DNA of 64,000 nucleotides, from the NCBI GenBank assembly GCA_004352715.1, contig SCFE01000022.1, positions 2,443,196 through 2,507,195 on the forward strand, given 5' to 3'. The translations under genes and the position numbers were made by a program. Of the stretch, positions 22,298-33,600 are shown one piece after another. This DNA is from Hofstenia miamia. Its lineage: Eukaryota; Xenacoelomorpha; Acoela. Each line of letters begins with the position of its first letter. Position 1 is the first letter of the stretch. The notes below the pieces were generated by a model. That model saw only the letters and a program-made list of their open reading frames with translations, ran no database searches and had not been told where the DNA came from.

Positions 22298-23566
22298 CAG
22301 GGTGTTCAATATTTACTGTTACAAAAGTTTTATTTTTCAAATATTTATCAGATTTTAGACATTTTCTATGATTTCCAGGTGCATAACTCTAAGATAGTAT
22401 CTAAACTTAAGTTTTGATAAATATGCCGCAAGATTTACAGAAAAGAGCCGCCATTGTAGAGCTATTCAAATCTGGGAAGACAGCACCTGACATAGCAAAG
22501 ACCTTAAGGATCAACAGAATGTTGGTCTGGCGAACACTTAAACGGTTCGAATCAACTGGTGACATTGTTAATGAACCTGGTCAAGGTCGGCCTCGTTCTG
22601 CCAGAACCAAAAAACTGTTAAAATCAACCAAGGAGAAGCTAAGGAGGAATCCAAAGAGATCCCTAAGAAATCTCGCGAAAGAGGCCTAAGTGTCAGTCGG
22701 AACGATGTCTACGATACTCCACAGTGACCTCCAAACATCTCCTTACAAACACCAGAAGAAGCACCTGTTATCTGCAAGTTCAATTGAGAAACGAGCTCAA
22801 AGAGCAGATCTCATCTTATCTCGCATCAATGCTGGCACGCTTCCGAACCTGGTTTTCAGTGACGAAAAAAAATTCGATGTCCAACAACACGTTAATGTCC
22901 AAAATGATCGGATTTGGTCACGTATGGGTGAGGTCAAGGATCGGGTGGTCACTCGGAGGCAAGGTGCCAAGTCTGTCATGGTTTGGGCCGCTGTAACGGC
23001 TGATGGAAAAAGTCCCCTCCTTTTCGTGGATGAAGGAGCCAAGTTGAACCAAGAAAATTATCGCACGTCCATTCTTGAGTCAGCATTGTTGCCTTGGGCG
23101 CGAAAACACTTCAAAAAGAGACGTTGGTCATTCCAGCAAGACTCTGCTCCTGCTCATGGAGCCAAAAAGACACAGGAATGGCTAGCAGAGAATGTGCCTG
23201 CTTTCATATCGAAGGAAGAATGGCCTCCATCATCTCCAGATTTGAACCCGCTGGACTTTGCAATCTGGTCAATCTTGGAGAACAAAGTCTCAGCTACACA
23301 CCACACCAGTTTGGACGCTTTGAAAAAGAAATTGAGGAAGGAATGGGATAAAATACCCCAAAAAGTTATTCGTGACTCATGTGAAGCATTCTCCAAACGT
23401 TTGCAGAAAGTTGTGGATGCCAATGGCGGTTATATTGAATAAATATTGGATATTTTCGTTGACATATTATTACTTTATACATTTCTATTAATGTAAATAC
23501 AAATTTTTCATTTTTCTATTAAAATATAAGCTAAAAACTTTGTAATGGTTATTATTGAACACCCTG
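22298..23566 (+). mobile_element. mariner-superfamily transposon (DD37D type)
   Basis: The terminal inverted repeats start CAGGGTGTTCAATA at 22,298, matched by TATTGAACACCCTG ending at 23,566. Imperfect similarity extends to about 36 bases (ATTACAAAGTTTTT against GTTACAAAAGTTTT). TA dinucleotides flank both ends (22,296-22,297 and 23,567-23,568), the standard mariner target duplication. At about 1.27 kb it is full length and holds one transposase gene with a single internal stop. Its base composition is visibly less AT-rich than the flanks, consistent with recent arrival. Confidence 0.95.
22423..23442 (+). pseudogene. mariner DD37D (maT-like) transposase, one in-frame stop
   Basis: The frame runs from ATG 22,423 to TAA 23,440-23,442 and is broken only by TAA at 22,687-22,689. 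The N-terminus is a paired helix-turn-helix (IVELFKSGKTAPDIAKTL, then MLVWRTLKRF) followed by a GRPRS minor-groove motif. The catalytic triad is Asp in LVFSDEKKF (22,861), Asp in FQQDSAPAH (23,140) and Asp in SPDLNPLDF (23,254), with 37 residues between the last two. DD37D with NPLD is the maT-type arrangement, as opposed to mariner DD34D or Tc1 DD34E. The enzyme would cut and paste the element at TA sites. The lone stop makes this copy non-autonomous unless read through or mis-sequenced. Confidence 0.93.
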
Positions 23567-23568
23567 TA

Positions 23569-24352
23569 TATTTTGAGCATAAACATTTTTTGCATTTGAA
23601 TTAGGGTAGGGGAACATTTAATGCTTTTAATTTTAACTGATGAATTTCAATAGGATTGCGTGAGATAGATTTTTGTTTTGAAGCTTAAATTGCTTTGTAA
23701 CGAATAAAGAATGTAATCTTTAGAGTAAGATATTTTTTTTCATTTTGTCAACATTAGCACGTTTGTAGTTAGAATAGTAGAGAAGCAAAAGCCAAACTTT
23801 GCAATGTCAAATAATGGTAAAAATGCGCTGAAATTGATTTTTAGGGCAATTAATTGTAGCGTTTGACTGTCAGCATTATTTAATTTTTCCCATGCTTGCT
23901 TATTAAATTATGAATTGGTAAGTGCTATTGCCAGACTCTCTTTTTTAACCAATTTGCACTAATAACAAGAGTGAATTTATTTTATGAAAAAAACTATTTG
24001 AACTTCAAATTTTACATATGTGCTATCATTGTTTTTCAAGTAAAGCTGAGTGTTTTAATATACATCAGTCACTAAAAATACACATATTTTACATATATAT
24101 TACTTTGCATATTTTGGTAATTATTATATGGGCTAACAAGATATAAACTGAGACGATTCTAGTTGCAACTATTGAAGGGGCTGCAATTTTGTGCTAATGC
24201 ACCCCCTCATATATTTTTTCTCGCTAGCCTTCTGCATATATGATAAATATAGTAAAAAAACCTCTACTATATTTTATATAAAAAACCATAAAATATAGAA
24301 GTATTTATTGAAATTGTTAGTTCGAGACGCATTCTGACTAAATTTTAATCGT
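23569..24352. other. intergenic, no gene recognised
   Basis: AT-rich DNA with no coding frame or repeat that I can support. Confidence 0.6.
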
Positions 24353-24710
24353 CTACTTGCCCAAAAAATTTTTTAACCTAAAAACAAAACAAACAAAAGC
24401 AATTTGCTTGGAGCAGAATAAATTTAATGTTATCATGTTTTGTTGCTTATTTAGTAATTGATGTTTCTTTGTTTTCTTAATGATTAAAGCTTCGCCTATT
24501 TTAGGATGTTGTGTTCTTAGTTGTATGTAAAAATTTTTTTCGTTAGCTTGTTGTTTATGCATAAATATTTATGATCTTAGGTCTCCGTAAATATGCTCCG
24601 TCATTCTTGTTACCAAATGGCGCTTGGCTTCCCCGACGTATGATTTTTCATAATTTTTCATTTATAATTAAACAAATTGGGTCGAAAGAATATACCGTAC
24701 GTCTTGAAGT
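24353..24710 (-). pseudogene. Penelope-like element relic: GIY-YIG endonuclease C-terminus
   Basis: The minus strand reads VYSFDPICLIIN, a one-base shift, then YEKSYVGEAKRHLVTRMTEH (about 24,646-24,590). This has the Y-x-G-x-T/A-x-R-x-L-x-x-R-x-x-E-H pattern of the GIY-YIG nuclease that ends Penelope-like retroelement ORFs. After an in-frame TAA, HPKIGEALIIKKTKKHQLLN and then TLNLF match the usual end of that protein (EA-x-x-I, short basic stretch, LN-x-Q, L-x-LF). The reverse transcriptase part is absent. The frameshift and stop make it a dead relic. A prokaryote-type GIY-YIG gene is unlikely in this context. Confidence 0.72.
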
Positions 24711-24896
24711 TCTGTGAATATGAACGCTGAATGGTATCTATTTAACCAAATTAGCATTTATTGCTTTCTCATCAAAACCGTGTAGTTTATAGACTGGTGC
24801 AATAACTGTCACTTGGAATATTTGGAAGGATATTACCAATATTTGAAAACAATAACTACCCTGAACCATTTATTTACAATAGTGCCTCCGTGAAAC

Positions 24897-25467
24897 AAGG
24901 CCTACTTTAATCACGGCCTGGCAATTTGCAGTACAAAAAACGAAAAATAGCAATAAATACTCTTGCAAGTAAAGGAATTAGTGTAAATTTTTGTCCAAAT
25001 GTGCAATACAAAAAATATAAAAAATTCCCATCAAATTTGTGGAATTACAACAATTGCATTTCCTTGACAACAAAAATGTGTTCATCAAACAATTAAAAGT
25101 TCTCACAAGCAAAGAAGTAAGTTAAATTTCTAGAAATATTTCACCTCAAAGTAGAAAGGTTAGAGCCACATTTTTGCTTGTCTATATCAATATTCACTAA
25201 TTTTTATGAGGTCAAATCATAAATTTTGATATGCAGAAAGATGATTGTTTATTGTAAATGGGCTCGTTATAATTGAGGGTAGTTTTGCAATTTTCAAAGA
25301 AGCAAATCGCTCCAAAAGGTGCATAGATATGTACAATAGCTAATTCTTTAATTTGGTTACTTAAAATGATTTGTTGTATCGAATCTTGGTCTGCAGCGAA
25401 GTGTGTTTGTGGCCTCATTTTTGTTAATTTTACTGCAAATCGCAAGGCCGTGATTACAGTAGGCCTT
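24897..25467. mobile_element. MITE-like element with about 35-bp terminal inverted repeats
   Basis: AAGGCCTACTTTAATCACGG at 24,897 is matched in inverse by CCGTGATTACAGTAGGCCTT ending at 25,467. The match continues inward through the CCTGGCAATTTGCAG and CTGCAAATCGCAAGG segments. The element is about 570 bp with no recognisable transposase. A clear target duplication is not visible, so the superfamily is undetermined. Confidence 0.75.
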
Positions 25468-25499
25468 GAACGGCCCCAACATTGATTACCAAGTCCGAA

Positions 25500-26092
25500 C
25501 TGAAAGTTTATTTTTTATTGAAGACATTATAATGTGAATTGAATTGTCTTAAGAGTCAAAGCAAATTTATTGCTTAAATGTATATAAAAAAACTATAAAC
25601 TAACACATGACAAAAATATTTACAAAACTAATTACGTATGCAATATTAATTAAAGGGCAGTTTTAAAAGTAATTTGACCATGCGTTGAGTTTATTATCTA
25701 ATGTTTGCCTACTTAATAGAAATTGTTTTATTTTTTTCTTGAAGTGTTTATAGTTTTTCTCACATTTTATATCAATACTTAAATCATTCCAAGAGATTGA
25801 ACATTTAAAAGAAAATGAATCTTGACGATTATTGATGCTAAAAAGTGTTTTATTTCTTTTATTGATTTTGATGTAATTATTAAGAAAACTTAATGAACTT
25901 AATTCATGAATAAATTTGTGAATCATACATAAAGATTGATACTGAATAAAGTAACTCGGTGCCAAAATATTATATGATGATCTTAATTGCGTTATGGATT
26001 CATGTTTTTCAATATAATTAAGTGTTCTAAATGCCCAGTTAAACATTTTTGCTAATGATGAACGTTTTTGCGATAATAATAATAATAATAAT
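25500..26092 (-). mobile_element. LINE 3' relic (ORF2 C-terminus and 3' UTR)
   Basis: The frame at 25,663-26,046 (127 codons) reads FNWAFRTLNYIEKHE, then YFIQYQSLCMIHKFIHELSS, SFLNNYIKINKRN, SISWNDLSIDIKCEKN and KHFKKKIKQFLLSRQ. This is the standard C-terminal order of CR1/L2-type ORF2 with its W-N motif and basic FK end. No palm motifs remain. The 3' UTR shares a 24-base block with the tail at 15,541. An AAT microsatellite lies at the upstream end (26,076-26,092). Confidence 0.75.
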
Positions 26093-27094
26093 AAGCAAAT
26101 TATGTATTATCGTTAAAATATATATTTCACTTTGGTTGATCGAATTTTTTTAAATGCCTTTTGACCAAAAGTGACCATTAAATATAAAAAAACGATCGCC
26201 TGAAACGTTGCCCTACCATTATTTTAAAATTTACATGAAAATAATGACCTCTTTGAAGTAATCAATGCATCACTTAAAATTATAGATGCCTTAATACCTG
26301 TGATCCAAATACTTTATATTTGAGAAATTCCTTTAGTAAAATAGTACTTGCTTGCATAGTGCAAACTTACATATTTTACCTAACATCTTAACTAATAAAG
26401 ATTACACTTTCTGTGTAAGTTGTAAAATTTGGGGAGGTTTTTTCTGAAATTTGCATTTATGCTCTACTATGTTATGCTTGAATATTTATATATTAAACTT
26501 AATTCATTCATTTTTGATAAAACTGCTTCGTTAGCATTTTATTTTTTAAGTTTTTTTATTAGTTTTTGTTTTTAAAACTTTTTCTTACTTTCTAGTAAAA
26601 TAATTTTAGTATCCTTGCTACATATCCTTTGATAAATTTGTATAATTCATCATCCCCTGTGTGAAATTCATAGAAAAATTTTATCGCATGAGGGTTGAAA
26701 ATTCTACTTGAAAACTTTGAAAAACTTCTGCAATAAATTCGTTTTCCTTGATACGTCTGCTTTTTCAAGATTTGCTGCACCAAATTTAGATTGTAAGAAA
26801 TTTTGATAGTCTTTTACTGATTAATTCAACTTTATTTACCACGTCCCTCATAACAAATGAATGATTGCTACATTTCATTTAATTTTTTGAAGGTTGACTT
26901 TAATAATTGCTAATTTTAATTTATAGTTGAAAAGTTGTAATAGCAAAAATAACAACGTAAGTGCGTAAAATTTAATCAACCAATCATATTCTAACAACCA
27001 TAAATAGAAATTTCCGAAGGATTCCTTGAAATTTTTTAGAAATAATTTTTATTTTCAACCTGGAAAAATTTTTTTGCTATCTTTAAAATCAAGA
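26093..27094. other. intergenic, no gene recognised
   Basis: AT-rich. A minus-strand frame at 26,592-26,783 has no motif. The 27,095 candidate exon follows. Confidence 0.5.
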
Positions 27095-27286
27095 ATGCCT
27101 AGCAGTAAGAAATCTCAAGACATGGCCTCCGAATTTGTCGAAGAACAGTATAGGAAAAATTGTGATACACCAAGGTCGCTAAGAAATTGCAAGTTTATGA
27201 TAAAGGACATCTTAGCGTCAAATCCCTGCTCTAAGCAATACAATCCGATTTTTGAACTTCACAAGCTTGTAAAATCTATAAATTGA
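27095..27286 (+). CDS. candidate first exon with an eh1-type motif (homeobox-like), or small ORF
   Basis: From ATG 27,095 (A at -3) an open frame of 63 codons ends at 27,286. It is hydrophilic and less AT-rich than its surroundings. Residues 34-40 are FMIKDIL, an exact match to the engrailed-homology-1 pattern F-x-I-x-x-I-L, preceded by Lys and followed by Ala-Ser. This is similar to the N-terminal repressor motif of BarH- and NK-type homeodomain proteins, which recruits Groucho. If it is an exon, the coding sequence should leave before the stop, and GTAAAA after CACAAGCTT (about 27,268) is a possible donor. I saw no homeodomain exon downstream, so the assignment is tentative. Confidence 0.3.
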   Translation: MPSSKKSQDMASEFVEEQYRKNCDTPRSLRNCKFMIKDILASNPCSKQYNPIFELHKLVKSIN

Positions 27287-29149
27287 ATTTCTCAGTCATT
27301 CAATAGAAATATTTATGTTGGAATGTTATTTCAAATTATATTTATTGATTTTGTCATTAAAATATGAAATGTAAGTGTTTTATCATTGGTATATAATTAA
27401 TGTAAAATTTCAGCTTAGAAATATATGTTATTAAACTAAACACAAAAACACTGAGTCTCATTGTCTGAAATATTCAACATTTTTTGAAATACCATCTCAT
27501 TGTAAATTCATTTACAAAGTAACTGAAGTCTTTTCAGATTATAAAACCTCTTTTATCTTAAAACAATCAACACCCAATTACATTCAAACTTAGATAAAGC
27601 TGGTACAAAAAGTTTGATGTAATAGTTGTTGCTCACTCAGTATTCTCTATGAAACAAATTGAACTTCAATAGTCTTAAAGAGCTAAAGCAATCATTTATA
27701 AATTCACTCATTTACCTACTTTATCACTAAAACTAAATTTTCGATAAAAGCGAATGTTTACTAAGTGAAATTACGTTTTTGTTTGAAATTTTAACTTCTA
27801 TAAATACGGAAACGATAACAGTGTATTTATAATTTACCCCTAGGTCTTTGTAAATGTCATGTACCTTAGGTGTTTGAGACAAGTTGCCATTACCTTACAA
27901 CGACTTTTCCTACTGATATGAATTTATCTTTAATTTTTCTGTTTGCTTCAAATTATAGATCCACGTATGGTCATAGTTGTTTAGTCATAAAAAAGGTTTC
28001 TTGTTTGCTCTGCCTAAAAATTAGCATTATTCGATTACTAAAGGCCTATAAGCCTTTCAAAGTGTTTTTCCTAATTTGAAAATGCCCCAACTGAATTTTT
28101 CAATAATTCTACTATTCAAATTTATTTCTAACATATGTTTTCCTATTTACCACTTTTCATGGGAATATAAGTTAAGTATTAAAAATTTTATTCAAGGCTA
28201 CACACTGGTTATTCAGTATGCAAATATGGTTTCCACACTTGGAAGAAATACTCTCAAATACGTTTGCATATGCATCATCAAAAGAAATGTTTAGTCCTGC
28301 AATTAAGACGAACAATGCATATTTGAGCAAAGCCTCTATCGATGAAAATTTCATTAAATATTTTGTTGTAGAATTTCATCACCGTTTTTAATATGCTCTG
28401 TTTTGCATTTACCGTTAAATTTGATTCGAACATCTCTATTAATCAAACAAATTTTAAAAATGAAATGATGACATCACTGAAAATAAATGCCAAGAATACA
28501 ATTGATTAAGAGTCATTAGTTATATTTCAATAACTTATTTAACAATGCTATATAAAATGTACAAAGATACCATACACATATATAAATTACTCGATCATTC
28601 CTTGCCACAAATTTAATCTCTTAGACGATCCTAATGTAAGTTGTTTGTTTAGCAAATTCTTTTTAGCTGTTTCTTTAATAAATTGATATTGGAGGCATTC
28701 CTTATTTGTGAATTTAATTTATTTCATATGCTTATCATGCTAACTACAAATAAGTCTTTTTATAAAGTTTACACCTAATTTTCTCATTATTCATAGAGAT
28801 GTTAGTGCATTTATTGCAAGCTATGACATTGTCTAGAAACCTAGTTGCTGGTGCCAATTTGTGCAGGAACCAAGAAATCTACAACGAAGCACGCCCATAA
28901 AATCTGCAGTTAAATTTTCATTAGTTTGGCCTTTCCTTTTTTCTTTTGTAAATCAATTTATAAAAAACTAAAAATATTAGTTTTTTCTTTATGAGACGTC
29001 AGCTAATTTTAGGATGTAAGTAAACTTTCATTCAATGGTAAACTTGAATTTTGAAATTTAGTATGTAATCCAGTCCTTACAGTATGAACTGTATTTTCAT
29101 TACAAATTTATATAATAGGAATAATGTTAGATGTAGCACAACTATAATC
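27287..29149. other. intergenic, no gene recognised
   Basis: Short frames near 27.9, 28.1 and 28.2 kb carry no recognisable domain. Confidence 0.5.
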
Positions 29150-29870
29150 GCAAATGCACTCAATAGTTTATCATCCAGACAGGATAATCAGGGCAGGATT
29201 AAATGAATTCCAGTTAAAACCGGATAAATTATATGAGAATTTAAAGTTTAAAGGCGCGAATACATCAGAGCCTCTCATATACTGTATTTTTATAATAGGG
29301 TATCAAAATCGGTCATGCCTGTGGGTCGATTTGGAAATTGACTCCATTAATCAGCAAATTTTGTCAACAAAAAAGAAAACAATATCGAGCCAATTACCCA
29401 ATTAAAATTAATGCCAGTCTGTTGCATTTATACGATCCTGGTCAAAATGGTGACTATTTTATAGCTTTACAAAAAAACCCAAAAACTAAAAATGAAAATC
29501 CTAAGTTTAATTTTAGCAGATTTTAGAACATCTAGTATAAAATTTTTATTGGAAGTTTGATTTTTAAACACATTTCTTAGGCTTATATATTCCTTGGCAC
29601 ATACTGAGCTTGCGTGTGCTGCTGCCAGGAAGTTTGACTCGGCTCTGGACATGTTAATGTCTAGGGAGAAAGAAAGCTGGCTTCTTAAAAAATATTAATT
29701 AGAAGGGATGCCATATGGAATTGGTCCATTGATATGAATCCCGTTGTAGAAAGGTTTATCCGTTTTTCAAAACAACAACACTTTGAATTTGACGAATTCT
29801 TGCAAAATATTTGTTTAGATTCTATAAATAAAATTAAATTGTTAGTTATCATTAATTAGCACTTCATTCA
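29150..29870 (+). pseudogene. unrecognised decayed coding sequence
   Basis: Several consecutive plus-strand pieces in different frames look protein-like: YHPDRIIRAGLNEFQLKPDK, LLHLYDPGQNGDYFIALQ, LAHTELACAAARKFDSALDM and AIWNWSIDMNPVVERFIRFS. Stops and shifts separate them. I do not recognise the family. The piecewise open frames suggest an old protein gene or transposon relic rather than chance, but the evidence is weak. Confidence 0.3.
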
Positions 29871-29936
29871 ATATTGGAAAATACACTTTTAAGCTGTGAA
29901 CTAACATTTATTCAATAGGTAGTTTTAGCTTATCGA

Positions 29937-30240
29937 CCCAGTAGACATAGAACTGTCGTAAAGACGTCGCTGAAGGACATAATAACGGCACTAAAACGAC
30001 ATCACAAAACAACGTTTTTTCACAATAAAACGACCAACTATCAATAAAAATTTTTTTGAAAAATTTATCTTCAAATTGTCATAATACTAAAATTATTCCT
30101 ATTTTTAAATATTTTTGCTAGACTGAATTATACACCGCCACTAATCTGCACTATAAACGCCACTCAAACAATTCAACGTCTATTAAACGCCAATACACCA
30201 CAAAAACGACGTCGTTACAACAGTTCTATGTTTACTTGGG
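29937..30240. mobile_element. MITE with 33-bp terminal inverted repeats
   Basis: CCCAGTAGACATAGAACTGT at 29,937 is inverted at the other end, where ACAGTTCTATGTTTACTTGGG closes the element at 30,240. Similarity extends inward through AAGACGTCG and CGACGTCG. The interior is rich in scattered ACG and CGCC words. The element is about 304 bp with no coding capacity. I see no convincing target duplication. Confidence 0.8.
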
Positions 30241-30566
30241 AACATGCTAGATTTTTGTAGCAGTCATTAATCTAGCTGATTGACAAAAGTCACGAAATGA
30301 ATGTATTCCAACAATTGCCGCATTGGAGATCTCGATGCTTAAAATTTTTAATTGTTATTTTTCCACGAAGTACCGGTTAACAGTTAACGAGATTGAACTG
30401 CATTTATTGCTGTTGATAAGCTAGTGGGTGGCGATTAAAAAGTTGCTGGTCACACACAGATGTAGGCAAGAAACTGCTTGTTGATGGACCACAGTTACAT
30501 ATGCCTGCAGGGGTCAGTTTATATGAAAAGCCTCAACCCTTAAAATATGATAGTTAATCCGGATAA

Positions 30567-30656
30567 ATTCGGACAGACTAAAATAAATGTAAATTCGGAC
30601 AGACTAAAATAAATGTAAATTCGGACAGACTATAATAAATGTAAATTCGGACAGAG
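30567..30656 (+). repeat. 26-bp tandem repeat, about 3.5 copies
   Basis: ATTCGGACAGACTAAAATAA plus ATGTAA repeats at 30,567, 30,593, 30,619 and 30,645 (last copy partial), with a single substitution in copy three. Confidence 0.95.
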
Positions 30657-33600
30657 CAGAATATAATCTCGTTTCAAGCTCAGTGCTAACTCGAAAAACT
30701 GGATATGTATCTCATTTTCAATTAATTTAGAATCACGGTTGCAAAAAATACTTTGACAACAATAAATTCAAGTTCAATGTTAAATTTATGAAATATTTAT
30801 TTAGGAAAATTCTTGTTTTCAAAATAGATAGAATCGATATTACCAAGTGAAAGACATATAAGCAGAGCAAATATTCACTTAAATTTCATGATTCTTATGT
30901 CAAAGTCATATTTAATATATATATATATATATAATAGTGGCTAAATTGGTTAACTTTGCAAATGTACACAGCTAGCTCCATTATAGGTTAAAATTTCAAG
31001 AGCTCTGACTAAAAGCTTTTAAAAATGGGAATAAAATTTTAGTTTGAAGTACAACAAAAAAATGTTGACCTTTCCCAATAAGCTCTTAAGTTGCTTAAAT
31101 ACATCTTGGAGTATTGATGCAATAGTCTCATCTTCATCGAAAATAGGTACTTGTGAAAGGCATAAGCTCAGCTTCAAACTGAAATGCCACAGCAGAAGCA
31201 CTTGTTACTGCCTGCATTTAATCCATTAACAAGTTGGAATATATTGCTTAGCATTTAAAATAAATGTTTTACTATGTTTATTCAAAGCTAAGAGATTAAA
31301 AAACCTAAATAATAAAGGATTCCTAGAGCATAATTTTATATTAAAGAAGTGAGAAAATTTAGCTTCTAAACCATAAAATTAGCTCAAAAATATACCAGAA
31401 TAGATAGGAAATTTTTGAATTTCAGGGTATATTTAAGCTTTGCTTGAAGTATAGTGCAAGATGCGGTAGCACATAAAAGTTAGAGTATGTACATGATTTA
31501 AATAAGCAGTTATAATGAAATGCATAGTAAAATATACATGTATTTCCAATGGGTTGTTAACACCAACGTATTAAGAATTTTATTAGCAAAGAGCTAATAT
31601 ACAAGTGCATTCAGAAAATCACATATAAAAGCATTTGGAATTGCTTGTTAGCGATTCAAAAAAGCCCTAAGCTTCTTATTTTTATTGCGGTGTTAAACAC
31701 AACAATTTATAAGATAGAGAATTAAAACTTTTTGGCACTGATCTTTACAGTAAAGAGCATGGGCCCTGTTTACTGAAGATCTTAATAATTAATAAATAAT
31801 AATACAGAAGGAAAACTTTCTTTGAGGATATTATTTAATTACCTACCTAAAGGTTCATTAATAGATTTGCTCAAAATCAATTTAGCTATTCCATTAATTT
31901 TAATAGAAATCTTTCATTGTTAAATTAAACCCGTTATCACTAAAAATTATTAAAATCACTCAATAACTAAAATTGATATCAATCAAGACCTGCAATTCAA
32001 AAGCAATTTATTTGCAAGCTATAAACTACAAACAAAACTAATTTTAGTAGCACTATTAATTTGTAGTAGAATTTTTAATGATTCGTGGAAATTATATGAA
32101 TATTCTTTTCTTGTAGTCTTGTAATTGATGAAAAAATTCTAGTTTGTGCAATTTCTCCAGCATAAATTTTAATGGCATGTCGTTGAATATTTCAGCTGTT
32201 TTTACAAAAAAAAGAATTAGAGCCATGACTCTTTTTCAAGTATTTCCTGGTGCATACATTTCACTTTAACTTAGAATTCAGTAATCCCTTAAAAAGTGAA
32301 TTCTCACTAGCAATTATATTCATAAAATATGTATATGCCAGATACATAATGTAACTAGTAGGCTTCATTATCTTAAATTGAGCATAAAACTGAGTAGTAT
32401 GAGTAAATCTGGAAACTCTAGCAATAACTTGAATTGACCAGTTGGCCATTTCTTCAATGCTCTTCCATTTAAATATGTTAGTACCAACTGCTAGTAAAGA
32501 CCATAGCTTATAATTCCACATACATGGGACCGCATGTATTGTATTACCATTTGCATGGGAATGCAATTCATTAAAATTTTTATTTGTGAGTTGAAAATAG
32601 TAAGTCTACTATAATCTCAATAGGTCTTGAATCAATTAACTAGAACATTGGAAAATATTAATTTCGAGAGCACATAAAATTGAAAGCTTCTTTATGGTGA
32701 TTTTGAAAAGATACTATCACTAGTGCTTCTAGTATATTTTGTTTATATAGGCATATGTTTAAGATGACCATATCGACGATTTAATTAAATCACTGAGGTT
32801 CATCCAAAAGGATTTTTTCAATGTAACTAAAGCTACAGTAAACAGTATATAATTATAAATACCCATATTTGAATAATAATTGGATTTATGAAAATGATCA
32901 GAAACACTTGGAATGATTGTCGGAAGAATGCACCTATTATGTTAAATAATGTGTAAACAAAAGTAAAATTATCTAAACCCATGATGGAGTTTTTTTTCAA
33001 GCATTGTTTGTGGGATTTAGCTGAAACTATAATAAATCCTTAAGGTTCTAAGGCCTTAGTGACTAGTAGATAATGACCTCCTGTTGAAGGCTGTCGCACA
33101 AACACGTACGTAAGGAACAATAGATTAACTACTCAAAGTACTTGTTAATAAAATTGTGAAACAAAATTTATGATAAATCTTTGAATGGCTTCATATATGA
33201 AATCTTTGAATTGCAAAATTTTTTGATATTTTCAAGTTGCAAGCATTGGACTGTAATAATATATTCAGACCAGGCCCTTGGCATAGGACATGATTGAGGG
33301 TTAAAAAATAAGACTACGCGGTACTGGGACCAATAAAATTCTTATTCCACAATCCTACCAGGACAGCGATATCCATAAACATGACCTGAGAGAACGCATT
33401 TTAATATTAGATTAATTCAGAAATAATATAATATAAATTAATGCTAATAGAACTCTTACAGCTTACTACAATACAAAACAATTTTATATGAATGGATGAG
33501 CAACATTGTTTGCAAAATTTGAAACCCTCGATTCATGATCATAACAATTACATGTAAAGTACATAAAGAAAGTTTTACAATTCTAAATTCTTACAGTTGA

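Noticed and set aside
22724-23423. Overlapping frames on both strands of the mariner
   Set aside because: Shadows of the transposase frame, which alone contains the catalytic Asp triad.
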